Assembly (NCBI GenBank): GCA_039920745.1
Contig: JBDSDD010000076.1
Span: 9,398-73,397, forward strand
DNA length: 64,000 nucleotides
Source: Scleromatobacter sp039920745
Lineage (GTDB): Bacteria > Pseudomonadota > Gammaproteobacteria > Burkholderiales > Burkholderiaceae_C
Direction of reading: 5' to 3'
Shown here: positions 34,729-42,961 of the stretch, one piece after another
How the letters are laid out: each line of letters opens with the position of its first letter
Numbering within the stretch: position 1 is the first letter of the stretch
Notes under the pieces: generated by a model
The model's database searches: none
Seen by the model: the letters and a program-made list of their open reading frames with translations, nothing else
What the model was told of the DNA's origin: nothing
Made by a program: the position numbers and the translations under genes

Positions 34729-36369
34729 TCAGGCCGGCGCGCGGCTCGTGGCCGGCCGCGTCAGCACGGTCGGGAAGCTGACCGGCAGCGTGCGCGGGAA
34801 GTCGCGGCTGAAGTGCAGGCCGCGGCTCTCGTGGCGGTTCAACGCGGAGCGCACGATCAGCTCGGCGCAGACGACGAGGTTGCGCAGCTCCAGCAGGTCG
34901 CGCGTGACGCGGAAGTGCGCGTAGTACTCGTCGATCTCGCCCTTGAGCAGCTCGATGCGGTGCAGCGCGCGCTCCAGGCGCTTGGTGGTACGCACGATGC
35001 CGACGTAGTTCCACATCAGCATGCGCAGCTCGTCCCAGTTGTGCGCGATCACCACCTGCTCGTCGGCGTCGTCGACCTGGCTCTCGTCCCACTCGGGCAG
35101 CGCCACGACCGGTTGCGGGCCGTCCGCCAGGATCGCGTCGGCGCAGGTGTGGCCGATGACCACGCACTCCAGCAGCGAGTTGCTGGCGAGGCGGTTGGCG
35201 CCGTGCAGGCCGGTATAGGTGGTCTCGCCGACGCCGAACAGGCCCGGCAGGTCGGAGCGGCCGTCGAGGTCGGTGACCATGCCGCCGCAGGTGTAGTGCG
35301 CGGCCGGCACGACCGGGATCGGCTGCTTCGCGATGTCGATGCCGAGCTGCAGGCAGCGCGCATGGATCGTCGGGAAGTGCTCCTTGAGGAACGCCTCGCC
35401 GAGGTGGGTCGCGTCGAGCCACACGTGGTCGATGCCGTGCTTCTTCATCTCGAAGTCGATCGCGCGGGCGACGATGTCGCGCGGTGCGAGCTCGGCGCGT
35501 TCGTCGTGCGCCGGCATGAAGCGCGTGCCGTCCGGCAACTTGAGCAACGCGCCCTCGCCGCGCATCGCCTCGGTGATCAGGAAGCTGCGCTCCTGCGGGT
35601 GGTACAGGCAGGTCGGGTGGAACTGTATGAATTCCATGTTCGCCGCGCGGCAGCCGGCGCGCCATGCCATCGCGATGCCGTCGCCGGTGGAGGTGTCGGG
35701 GTTGCTGGTGTAGCGGTAGACCTTGCCGACGCCGCCGGTGGCCAGCACGACCGCGGATGCGGCGATCGTCTCGACCTTGCGCGAGTCGATGTCCAGCGCA
35801 TAGACGCCGTAGACCTTCGGCGGTTCCTCGCGCTTCAGGTGGCGCGACGTGATCAGGTCGACCGCGATCCAGCGCTCGCGCAGCGTGATCAGCTCATTGG
35901 CCTGCGCCTGTGCGAGCAGCGACTCGTGGATCGCGCGGCCCGTGGCGTCGGCCGCGTGCGCGATGCGGCGCACCGCATGGCCGCCTTCGCGCGTGAGGTG
36001 CAGGCCCAGCGGGCCATCGGCGTCGGCCGTGAACGGCACGCCGTTCTCGACCAGCCATTCGACCGCCTTCGCGCTGTTCTCGGCGATGAAGCGCGCAGCG
36101 TGCTCGTCCACGATACCTGCGCCCGCGTCCTGCGTGTCGCGCACGTGCGACTCGATCGAGTCGTCCGACCCGAGCACGCCGACGATGCCGCCCTGCGCCC
36201 ATGACGTCGCGCCTTCGCTCAGGCCGCGCTTGGCCAACACGATGACGCGACGGCCGTGGCGCGCCAGATGCAAGGCCACGGTGAGGCCGGCCAGGCCCGC
36301 ACCGACGATGACCACGGGGCTGCCCGTGGCGGAGTCTTGCGGAGCGGCGGAAGCGAACGAGGTGGACAT
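34729..36369 (-). CDS. nadB: L-aspartate oxidase
   Basis: The 546-residue flavoprotein oxidises L-aspartate to iminoaspartate, the first step of de novo NAD synthesis, and feeds NadA. The N-terminal dinucleotide motif is VIVGAGLAGLTVALHL. The substrate region is ATSWAQGGIVGVLG and SIESHVRDTQDAG. The C-terminal helical domain of the fumarate reductase family is complete. ATG 36369 (MSTSFASAAPQ) is preferred to an upstream in-frame ATG that lies in the intergenic region. It is transcribed opposite to nadA-nadC. Confidence 0.96.
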   Translation of the reverse strand: MSTSFASAAPQDSATGSPVVIVGAGLAGLTVALHLARHGRRVIVLAKRGLSEGATSWAQGGIVGVLGSDDSIESHVRDTQDAGAGIVDEHAARFIAENSAKAVEWLVENGVPFTADADGPLGLHLTREGGHAVRRIAHAADATGRAIHESLLAQAQANELITLRERWIAVDLITSRHLKREEPPKVYGVYALDIDSRKVETIAASAVVLATGGVGKVYRYTSNPDTSTGDGIAMAWRAGCRAANMEFIQFHPTCLYHPQERSFLITEAMRGEGALLKLPDGTRFMPAHDERAELAPRDIVARAIDFEMKKHGIDHVWLDATHLGEAFLKEHFPTIHARCLQLGIDIAKQPIPVVPAAHYTCGGMVTDLDGRSDLPGLFGVGETTYTGLHGANRLASNSLLECVVIGHTCADAILADGPQPVVALPEWDESQVDDADEQVVIAHNWDELRMLMWNYVGIVRTTKRLERALHRIELLKGEIDEYYAHFRVTRDLLELRNLVVCAELIVRSALNRHESRGLHFSRDFPRTLPVSFPTVLTRPATSRAPA

Positions 36370-36519
36370 GGACGGGATCTCGGGACGGCTGCGGGACGGT
36401 GCCGGCCCGACCCAGTGGGCGGTATCCGGCAGGGGCGATTCTACGAAGCGGGCCAATCCCTTGTACTTGACCTGCCACAAGCGCGGCGCACCGGCGCGCC
36501 CGGACGGCATGAATGACAA

Positions 36520-36549
36520 AGGCCCGAGGCCGGGATTGCCGTCGGGCCT
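36520..36549 (-). terminator. Rho-independent terminator of clpB
   Basis: AGGCCCGA (36520-36527) pairs with TCGGGCCT (36542-36549). On the minus strand it is followed by TTGTCATT. It lies 22 bases beyond the clpB stop. Confidence 0.75.
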
Positions 36550-36570
36550 GCTTGTCGGAACGTCAAGGCG

Positions 36571-39162
36571 TCAGTGCACCACGCGCCCGAAGCTGAACTC
36601 GCCGTCGACCACGTCCACCGGGATCACGTCCTTCGGGCCGAACTTGCCCTCGAGGATCAGGCGGGCGACCGGGTTCTCGACGCGTTGCTGGATCGCGCGC
36701 TTCAACGGCCGGGCGCCGAACACCGGGTCGAAGCCGACCTTGGCCAGTTCGCGCAGCGCCGCAGGCGACACCTCCAGCGTCATGTCCATCTTGGCGACGC
36801 GCTTCTCCAGCGTGGCCAGCTGGATCTTGGCGATCGCCTCGATGTTGGAGCGGTCCAGCGCATGGAACACCACGGTCTCGTCGATGCGGTTGAGAAACTC
36901 GGGGCGGAAATGCGCCTTGACCTCTTCCCACACCGCGTCACGGATCTCTTCCGACGGCTTGCCCGCCATCTGCATGATCATCTGCGAGCCGAGGTTGCTG
37001 GTCATCACGATGACGGTGTTCTTGAAGTCCACGGTGCGTCCCTGGCCGTCGGTCAGGCGGCCGTCGTCGAGCACCTGCAAGAGCACGTTGAACACGTCCG
37101 GATGGGCCTTCTCCACCTCGTCGAGCAGCAGCACGCTGTAGGGCTTGCGGCGGATCGCCTCGGTCAGCGTGCCGCCCTCGTCGTAGCCGACGTAGCCGGG
37201 GGGCGCGCCGATCAGGCGGCTGACCGAGTGCTTTTCCATGAACTCGCTCATGTCGACGCGGATCAGGTGATCCTCGCTGTCGAACAGGAAACCGGCCAAG
37301 GTCTTGCACAGCTCGGTCTTGCCGACGCCGGTGGGGCCGAGGAACAGGAACGAGCCGAGCGGGCGGTTGGGGTCGCTCAGGCCCGCGCGCGAACGACGGA
37401 TCGCGTCGGAGACGACCTTGATCGCCTCGTCCTGGCCCACCACGCGCTCGTGCAGCTTGTCTTCCATCTTCAGCAGCTTGTCGCGCTCGCCCTGCATCAG
37501 CTTGGCCACGGGGATGCCAGTGGCGCGTGCGACCACCTCGGCGATCTCTTCAGCGCCGACCTGCGTGCGCAGCAGGCGGTTGCTGCCACCGGCCGTGGCC
37601 TTGCCGGCCTCGGCAGCGTGGGCCTCGGCGAGGCGTTTCTCCAGTTCCGGCAGCTTGCCGTACTGCAGCTCGGCGACCGCGTTGAAGTCGCCCTTTCGCT
37701 TGAGGGCCTCGATCTGGAAGCGGATCTTGTCGATGTCTTCCTTCAGGTGCGCCGAGCCTTGCGCGGCGGCCTTCTCGGACGTCCAGATCTCCTCCAGGTC
37801 GGCGTACTCGCGGCCCAGGCGGTCGATCTCGATCTCGATCAGCGCCATGCGCCGCTGCGACGCCTCGTCGGTCTCGCGGCGCACGGCCTCACGCTCGATC
37901 TTGAGCTGGATCATGCGGCGGTCGAGCTTGTCCATCACCTCGGGCTTGGAGTCGATCTCGATCTTGACCTTGGCGGCCGCCTCGTCGATCAGGTCGATGG
38001 CCTTGTCCGGCAGGAAGCGGTCGGTGATGTAGCGTTGGCTCAGCTCGGCCGCGGCGACAATGGCCGGATCGGTGATCTCCACGCCGTGGTGGACTTCGTA
38101 CTTCTCCTGCAGCCCGCGCAGGATCGCAATGGTCGCCTCGACGCTGGGCTCGGCCACCAGCACCTTTTGGAAGCGGCGCTCCAGCGCGGCGTCCTTCTCG
38201 ACGTACTTGCGGTACTCGTTGAGCGTCGTCGCGCCGATGCAGTGCAGCTCGCCGCGCGCAAGCGCCGGCTTGAGCATGTTGCCAGCGTCAATCGAGCCTT
38301 CGGCCTTGCCGGCGCCCACCATGGTGTGGAGTTCGTCGATGAAGAGGATGATGCGGCCTTCGTCCATGGCCACTTCCTTGAGGACGGCCTTGAGGCGCTC
38401 CTCGAATTCGCCGCGGAACTTGGCGCCGGCCAGCAGGCCCGCCATGTCCAGCACCAGCACGCGCTTGTTCTTCAAGGTCTCGGGCACCTCGCCCGCGACG
38501 ATGCGCTGCGCCAGTCCTTCGACGATGGCCGTCTTGCCGACGCCCGGCTCACCGATCAGCACGGGGTTGTTCTTGCTGCGGCGTTGCAGCACCTGGATCG
38601 TGCGGCGGATCTCGTCGTCGCGGCCAATGACCGGGTCGAGCTTGCCCTTGCGAGCGCGCTCGGTCAGATCCAGCGTGTACTTCTTGAGCGCCTCGCGCTG
38701 GCCTTCGGCTTCGGCCGAATCCACGGTGGCGCCGCCGCGAACGGCGTCGATGGCCGCCTCGAACGACTTGCGCGTGAGGCCGTGGCCGCGGACGATGCCG
38801 CCGATGTCGGTCTTGGCGTCCGCCAGGGCCACCAGGAACATCTCGCTGGCGACGAACTGGTCGCCGCGCCTGCCAGCCTCCTTGTCGGCCTGTTGCAGCA
38901 ACTGCAGCAGGTCGCGGCTGGCGGCCACCTGGCCGCCGCCCTGCACGGTCGGCAGGCCCGCGATGAGGGTGTCCATCGCGGTCTTCAGGCCCGCCGTGTT
39001 GGCGCCCGCGCGGTCGAGCAGGGATTTGGGGCCGTCCGGCTGGGCCAGCATCGCGGCCAGCACGTGGGCCGGTTCGACGTACGGGTTGTCGCGCGCCACA
39101 GCGGTACTCTGGCCATCGGCCAGGGCCTGTTGGAACGCAGTGGTCAACTTGTCGAGTCGCAT
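36571..39162 (-). CDS. clpB: ClpB, protein disaggregase
   Basis: The 863-residue Hsp100 chaperone threads aggregated proteins through its hexamer, working with DnaK. The N-domain (1-145) is followed by AAA-1 (Walker A GEPGVGKTAIV), a long coiled-coil M-domain rich in Arg/Glu (about 400-525) that separates it from ClpA, and AAA-2 (GPTGVGKTELC; Walker B VLLLDEVEKAH). ATG 39162 starts the family sequence, with AAGGA upstream; the longer open frame was rejected. It is the last gene of the hom-thrC-moe block, with its own heat-shock promoter and terminator. Confidence 0.97.
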   Translation of the reverse strand: MRLDKLTTAFQQALADGQSTAVARDNPYVEPAHVLAAMLAQPDGPKSLLDRAGANTAGLKTAMDTLIAGLPTVQGGGQVAASRDLLQLLQQADKEAGRRGDQFVASEMFLVALADAKTDIGGIVRGHGLTRKSFEAAIDAVRGGATVDSAEAEGQREALKKYTLDLTERARKGKLDPVIGRDDEIRRTIQVLQRRSKNNPVLIGEPGVGKTAIVEGLAQRIVAGEVPETLKNKRVLVLDMAGLLAGAKFRGEFEERLKAVLKEVAMDEGRIILFIDELHTMVGAGKAEGSIDAGNMLKPALARGELHCIGATTLNEYRKYVEKDAALERRFQKVLVAEPSVEATIAILRGLQEKYEVHHGVEITDPAIVAAAELSQRYITDRFLPDKAIDLIDEAAAKVKIEIDSKPEVMDKLDRRMIQLKIEREAVRRETDEASQRRMALIEIEIDRLGREYADLEEIWTSEKAAAQGSAHLKEDIDKIRFQIEALKRKGDFNAVAELQYGKLPELEKRLAEAHAAEAGKATAGGSNRLLRTQVGAEEIAEVVARATGIPVAKLMQGERDKLLKMEDKLHERVVGQDEAIKVVSDAIRRSRAGLSDPNRPLGSFLFLGPTGVGKTELCKTLAGFLFDSEDHLIRVDMSEFMEKHSVSRLIGAPPGYVGYDEGGTLTEAIRRKPYSVLLLDEVEKAHPDVFNVLLQVLDDGRLTDGQGRTVDFKNTVIVMTSNLGSQMIMQMAGKPSEEIRDAVWEEVKAHFRPEFLNRIDETVVFHALDRSNIEAIAKIQLATLEKRVAKMDMTLEVSPAALRELAKVGFDPVFGARPLKRAIQQRVENPVARLILEGKFGPKDVIPVDVVDGEFSFGRVVH

Positions 39163-39189
39163 CTTGAAAATCCTTTCGAACTGCCGGAC

Positions 39190-39217
39190 ACATGGGTCCA
39201 TCGGTTGAATTTTCAAG
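39190..39217 (-). promoter_or_regulatory. Sigma-32 heat-shock promoter of clpB
   Basis: On the minus strand CTTGAAA (39217-39211) is followed after 13 bases by ACCCATGT (39197-39190). The heat-shock consensus is CTTGAAA, 13-15 bases, CCCCATNT; only one defined base differs. Transcription would start about 20 bases before the clpB ATG. Confidence 0.8.
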
Positions 39218-39341
39218 CGGCCAAGCGTCCCCTGTCCGTGCGGTACCAGACACTCGCACCGGACACTCTCGCCGCATGCCCTCCCACGCAGGTTGCCTGC
39301 ATCTGACGCCAATCCTGCCGACGCGTCAACGACCCGGCGGC

Positions 39342-39608
39342 TCAGCGCAGGCGCGCGAGCACCTTGACCAGTTCGGCGCGCATCTCCGCCTCGCCGTGGA
39401 GCGTCTCGCCACCGCCGGGGCGATATGAGGCCAGCATCAGCACCGCTTCGCCGATGCGCGGGTTGTCCGGGAAGGCGTCGTCGAGCCCGACCTCGATCAA
39501 CTGCGCCGACGCGAGCGACGTGTCGACCCCTTCGACAAAGCGCTGGATCCGCTCCACCAACTCGACGCGTCGGGCCAGGGCAATGTCATGCGCTTCGAAT
39601 CTATTCAC
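39342..39608 (-). CDS. Small conserved hypothetical protein
   Basis: The 88-residue soluble, acidic, mostly helical protein (FEAHDIALARRVELVERIQR) is not assigned to a family. The GTG start at 39608 overlaps the end of the flavin reductase by eight bases, which supports translation coupling and makes the frame credible. It lies 179 bases upstream of clpB. The gap holds the clpB heat-shock promoter. Confidence 0.6.
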   Translation of the reverse strand: MNRFEAHDIALARRVELVERIQRFVEGVDTSLASAQLIEVGLDDAFPDNPRIGEAVLMLASYRPGGGETLHGEAEMRAELVKVLARLR

Positions 39609-40131
39609 TGAGAGTCCGGTAGTGGCCTGCGTGGTACACGAGAGGGGTCGCGGCGGAGCCGCCGATGCGCTCCACCTCGCCGATGAACAGCACGTGGTCG
39701 CCGGCCGCGTGGTGGCTGCGGCGGCGGCATTCGAACACGGCCACGCAGCCGGCCAGCAAGGGCGCCCCGCCCTGCCCGTCCACCCACTCGCCAGCGTCGA
39801 ACTTGGCGCTGGAAGGCCGCGCGAAGCGGCGTGAAAGGTCGACCTGGTCGGCCGCCAGCACGTTGACCGCGAAGTGGCTGGCACCCGTGAACGCGCCAAT
39901 CGTGGCGCTCGCGCCGCGCAGCGACCATAGCACCAGCGGCGGATCGAGTGACAGCGCGTTGAAGGAGTTGGCCGTCAGGCCCACCGGCGCGCCGTCGTCG
40001 TCGCGGCAGGTGACGATGGTGACGCCGGTGACGAAGCGGCCCAGCGCCTGGCGCAACTCGTCCGGGCGCAGCTCGGCAGCGGCGATCTCGGGCACCTGCA
40101 CGGGGGTTGTGGCGTCGCGGTCGTCCGCCAT
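39601..40131 (-). CDS. Flavin reductase-family protein (FMN-binding split barrel)
   Basis: The 176-residue protein has the flavin-reductase-like split barrel: ALGRFVTGVTIVTCRD, the FMN-binding GLTANSFNALSLDPPLVLW, FAVNVLAADQVDLSRRFA, and HHAAGDHVLFIGEVERI. Such proteins supply reduced FMN to two-component monooxygenases or act as NADH:FMN oxidoreductases. No partner monooxygenase is adjacent. ATG 40131 is the first start before the domain. It lies 11 bases after crcB. Confidence 0.86.
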   Translation of the reverse strand: MADDRDATTPVQVPEIAAAELRPDELRQALGRFVTGVTIVTCRDDDGAPVGLTANSFNALSLDPPLVLWSLRGASATIGAFTGASHFAVNVLAADQVDLSRRFARPSSAKFDAGEWVDGQGGAPLLAGCVAVFECRRRSHHAAGDHVLFIGEVERIGGSAATPLVYHAGHYRTLSE

Positions 40132-40142
40132 GTCTGTCGCGC

Positions 40143-40568
40143 TCAATTGAGCACCCAGCGGCCGATCTGCCAGCCCAGCGCCGCGGCGAACAGGGCGCCG
40201 CAGACGTGCACCAGCGTGTGCATCACGGCGACGCCCCACTGGCCCTTGATCACCAGGCCCAGCGATTCGCCGGAGAACGAGGAGAAGGTCGTCAACCCGC
40301 CCAGCATGCCCGTGACCAGCAGCAGCTTGAGCCCTTCCGAGGGCATGCGGTCGAACGCCACGATGGCGAAGCCGATGCACAGCCCGCCGACCAGGTTGGC
40401 GACGAGGATGCCCGGCGCGATCGGCCAGTCCTGCGTCGCCAGGCCGACCACCAGGCGCCACCGAAGCAGTGCGCCAGCCCCTCCGCCGACGCTGACGGCT
40501 GCCCACTGCGCCCAGGGCGACAGCTGCGGAATCATGGCGGACGCAGGCACGAGAGGAGTGACGCTCAT
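40143..40568 (-). CDS. crcB: Fluoride channel CrcB/Fluc
   Basis: The 141-residue inner-membrane protein has four helices and forms a dimeric fluoride-specific channel. The signature GGGAGALLRWRL near 28-39, the polar-track Asn in LVANLVGGLCIGF and the sodium-site/Phe-box loop TGMLGGLTTFSSFSGE are present. No fluoride riboswitch could be recognised in the 169 bases upstream. It is followed closely by the flavin reductase gene. Confidence 0.93.
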   Translation of the reverse strand: MSVTPLVPASAMIPQLSPWAQWAAVSVGGGAGALLRWRLVVGLATQDWPIAPGILVANLVGGLCIGFAIVAFDRMPSEGLKLLLVTGMLGGLTTFSSFSGESLGLVIKGQWGVAVMHTLVHVCGALFAAALGWQIGRWVLN

Positions 40569-40737
40569 CGGGGACGGGGCAGGAAGGAATCGGTTCAGGG
40601 CGACGCCTTTCGGGCGCCGCGCAGGCGCGCGAACGGCAGTGCCGTCGAGCGCGGGTCAGGCAACCATTGTCGCAGGGCGGCTATCACCGGCGGACGGACG
40701 GCTGCAAAGGAGCCCGGCTGTTGGCACTTATGCCACG

Positions 40738-41244
40738 CTAAGGCGCTTCGGGCGCGGTATCCGGAGGCGCGACTGCCGCGTTGCCCGACGCCAGCCCCCA
40801 GCGTGCCAGCGCCGCGTCGTCGGCCACCCGCGCATCGACCCAGCGCTCGCCCTGCGGCGTCGTCTCCTTCTTCCAGAACGGCGCGTGCGTCTTCAGGTAG
40901 TCCATCAGGAACTCGCAGGCCTGGAAGGCGTCGCGGCGGTGCGAGGACGCCGCCGCCACCAGCACGATGCGCTCGCCCGGCAGCAGGCGTCCGACGCGGT
41001 GGATCACCAGCGCGCCGGCCACGCCGAAACGCGCCTCGGCTTCGACGATCATCGATTCGATCGCCCGCTCGGTCATGCCCGGGTAGTGTTCCAGCGTCAG
41101 GGCGGAGACGTCATCTTCGCGCGTGTGCCCCCGAACGCAGCCGACGAAGCTCGCGACGGCGCCGACGTCGGTGCGCGCGCCCTGTAGCGCGGCGAGTTCG
41201 GCGCCGACGTCGAAATCGGCCGACTGGATGCGGACCCGCGCCAC
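40738..41244 (-). CDS. moaE: Molybdopterin synthase catalytic subunit
   Basis: The 168-residue protein transfers sulfur from MoaD thiocarboxylate to precursor Z. Family motifs are GAVASFVGCVRGHTRED, LEHYPGMTERAI and the catalytic-lysine region YLKTHAPFWKKE. The GTG start at 41244 follows GGAGG (41258-41254) nine bases upstream, located over the moaD stop. This spacing decides the start, since no ATG is available. The C-terminus is slightly longer than usual (APPDTAPEAP). Confidence 0.93.
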   Translation of the reverse strand: MARVRIQSADFDVGAELAALQGARTDVGAVASFVGCVRGHTREDDVSALTLEHYPGMTERAIESMIVEAEARFGVAGALVIHRVGRLLPGERIVLVAAASSHRRDAFQACEFLMDYLKTHAPFWKKETTPQGERWVDARVADDAALARWGLASGNAAVAPPDTAPEAP

Positions 41245-41249
41245 GGCCG

Positions 41250-41507
41250 TCAACCTCCGGTGACCGGCGGAAAGAACGCCACCTCGGCGCCGTCGCGCAG
41301 CGGCGTCGCGTCGTCGGCCAGTGCCAGGTCGACCGCCACGCGCACCGCGCGCCCGGGCGCCAGCGCCTGGGCGTGCGCCTGCGACTGCGTGCACAGCCAC
41401 GCGCGCAAGGCAGCCGCGGTGGGCTCGCCGTCCGGCGTCCAGTCGACCGGCCCACCGCCGCCCAGCGCCTCGCGCAGCGAGGCAAAGAATTTGAGCGTCA
41501 GCTTCAT
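41250..41507 (-). CDS. moaD: Molybdopterin synthase sulfur carrier subunit
   Basis: The 85-residue ubiquitin-like protein ends in the required Gly-Gly (FFPPVTGG), which becomes the thiocarboxylate. It starts MKLTLKFFASLREALG. The start overlaps the moeA stop by ATGA, and moaE begins six bases after its end, so all three are translated together. Confidence 0.93.
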   Translation of the reverse strand: MKLTLKFFASLREALGGGGPVDWTPDGEPTAAALRAWLCTQSQAHAQALAPGRAVRVAVDLALADDATPLRDGAEVAFFPPVTGG

Positions 41508-42862
41508 GGCGCCAGTTCCGCCAGAGACAGGAAGCGCACCATGTCGCCCGGCTCCACCGTCTGCCCCGGCGCGATGTCGGCCAGGCCGTCGCCCCAGGCC
41601 AGCGAGGTGAGCACGCCCGAGCCCTGGTTGCGGTACAGGTCGAGCCCGCCCTCCGCGTTGCGCCTGACGCGCAGGAACTCGCGCCGCTTGTCCGGCCTGG
41701 GCCATGCGAAATCGGCGCGCACCGGCAGGCCCGCCGGCATCACCGCGCGTGCCCCCTGCAGACGCGCCAGCACCGGCCGAACGAACAGCGTGAACGTGAC
41801 GTAGCTGGACACCGGGTTGCCCGGCAGCCCGACGAACCAGGTTTCAGAAATGCCTGCCCCGCCCGCCGAAACGCGCGGACTGCCCTCGAGGGGCTGCGGC
41901 CTTGCTCCGGAGCGGCCGAGCGCTGCGGCCACTGGGTCTCGCCGCACCGCCCCGAACGCCAGCGGCTTGCCCGGCTTGATCGCGATGGCCCACAGGTCCA
42001 GCCGCCCCTCGGCCGCCAGCGCCGGCTTGAGGTGATCCTCCTCGCCCACCGAGACCCCGCCCGAGCTCAGGATCAGGTCGTGGTCGGCCGCGGCCTCGCG
42101 CAGCATGGCCCGGGTGGCGTCCAGCTGGTCGGGCACGTTGCCGAGATCGGTGACGCTGCAGCCCTGGCCGCGCAGCAAGGCGCCGAGCATGAAGCGGTTG
42201 GAGTTGTAGATGGCGCCGGGCGGCAGTGGTTCTCCGGGCATCACCAGTTCGTCCCCGGTGGAAAACAAGGCCACGCGCGGCCGGCTGGCCACGGCCAGGC
42301 GGGCCATGCCTACCGTGGCGGCCAGGCCGATGGCCGCGGCGTCCAGGCGGTGGCCGGCGCGCAAGACCAGGTGTCCTTTCATGACGTCCTCGCCCTGGCG
42401 GCGGATGGCCATGCCCGGCGCGGGCAGCTCGTTGATACGCACGCTGCCGAACAACGCCGCCACGCTCGCCGCGGAGATCGCCTCGCAGTGCTCCTGCATC
42501 ACCACGGCGTCGGCACCCGGTGGCACAGGCGCGCCGGTGAAGATGCGCGCTGCAGTTCCGGCAGCCAGCGGCTGCCCGACCTGGCCCGCGGCGATACGTT
42601 GGCTCACAGGCAACAAGGTGCCAGCGCCGTCGAAAAGGTCGGCCACGCGGATCGCATAGCCGTCCATCGCGCTGTTGTCCTCGGGCGGCACGTTGACGCC
42701 GGACACGATGTCCTCCGCCAGCACGCGGCCCCAGGCGTCAGGCGTGGCGACGTTCTCCGTGCGACCGGACGGGACGACGGCGGCCAGCAGGCGCGCCAGC
42801 GCGTCATCGGCGCTGATCAGCGGACCGCGACCGGGCGCGGCGAGTGGAAGCGGTGTGCTCAT
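41504..42862 (-). CDS. moeA: Molybdopterin molybdenumtransferase, with extra segment
   Basis: The 452-residue protein inserts molybdate into adenylated molybdopterin. Family motifs include PPEDNSAMDGYAI, GAPVPPGADAVVMQE, FSTGDELVMPG, SSGGVSVGEED and GLPGNPVSS. Between KPGKPLAFG and FVGLPGNP, normally separated by a short loop, lie about 35 additional residues (AVRRDPVAAALGRSGARP and onward) rich in Arg/Gly/Pro. They look like an inserted G+C-rich repeat kept in frame. The rest of the protein is intact, so it is presumably active. ATG 42862 was chosen over an upstream extension without similarity. Confidence 0.94.
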   Translation of the reverse strand: MSTPLPLAAPGRGPLISADDALARLLAAVVPSGRTENVATPDAWGRVLAEDIVSGVNVPPEDNSAMDGYAIRVADLFDGAGTLLPVSQRIAAGQVGQPLAAGTAARIFTGAPVPPGADAVVMQEHCEAISAASVAALFGSVRINELPAPGMAIRRQGEDVMKGHLVLRAGHRLDAAAIGLAATVGMARLAVASRPRVALFSTGDELVMPGEPLPPGAIYNSNRFMLGALLRGQGCSVTDLGNVPDQLDATRAMLREAAADHDLILSSGGVSVGEEDHLKPALAAEGRLDLWAIAIKPGKPLAFGAVRRDPVAAALGRSGARPQPLEGSPRVSAGGAGISETWFVGLPGNPVSSYVTFTLFVRPVLARLQGARAVMPAGLPVRADFAWPRPDKRREFLRVRRNAEGGLDLYRNQGSGVLTSLAWGDGLADIAPGQTVEPGDMVRFLSLAELAP

Positions 42863-42961
42863 GACATCCCGATGATGCAACAGGTTGGCCGCGGCACGCC
42901 GCGACAAGGACGGCAAGAACCTGCCCAGGCGCGCGCCACGCCCGCACGCGCAGGTTTGCCT

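Noticed and set aside
34729..35665. N-terminal extension of the alpha/beta hydrolase frame through nadB
   Set aside because: The translation is Arg/Pro-rich and antagonistic to a clear nadB in another frame. The hydrolase begins after the nadB stop.
40569..40737. Fluoride riboswitch upstream of crcB
   Set aside because: The conserved pseudoknot blocks of the fluoride element could not be found in this stretch.
40722..40745. TGGCAC near 40722 as a sigma-54 promoter
   Set aside because: The TTGC block that should follow after five bases is missing, and no activator gene is near.
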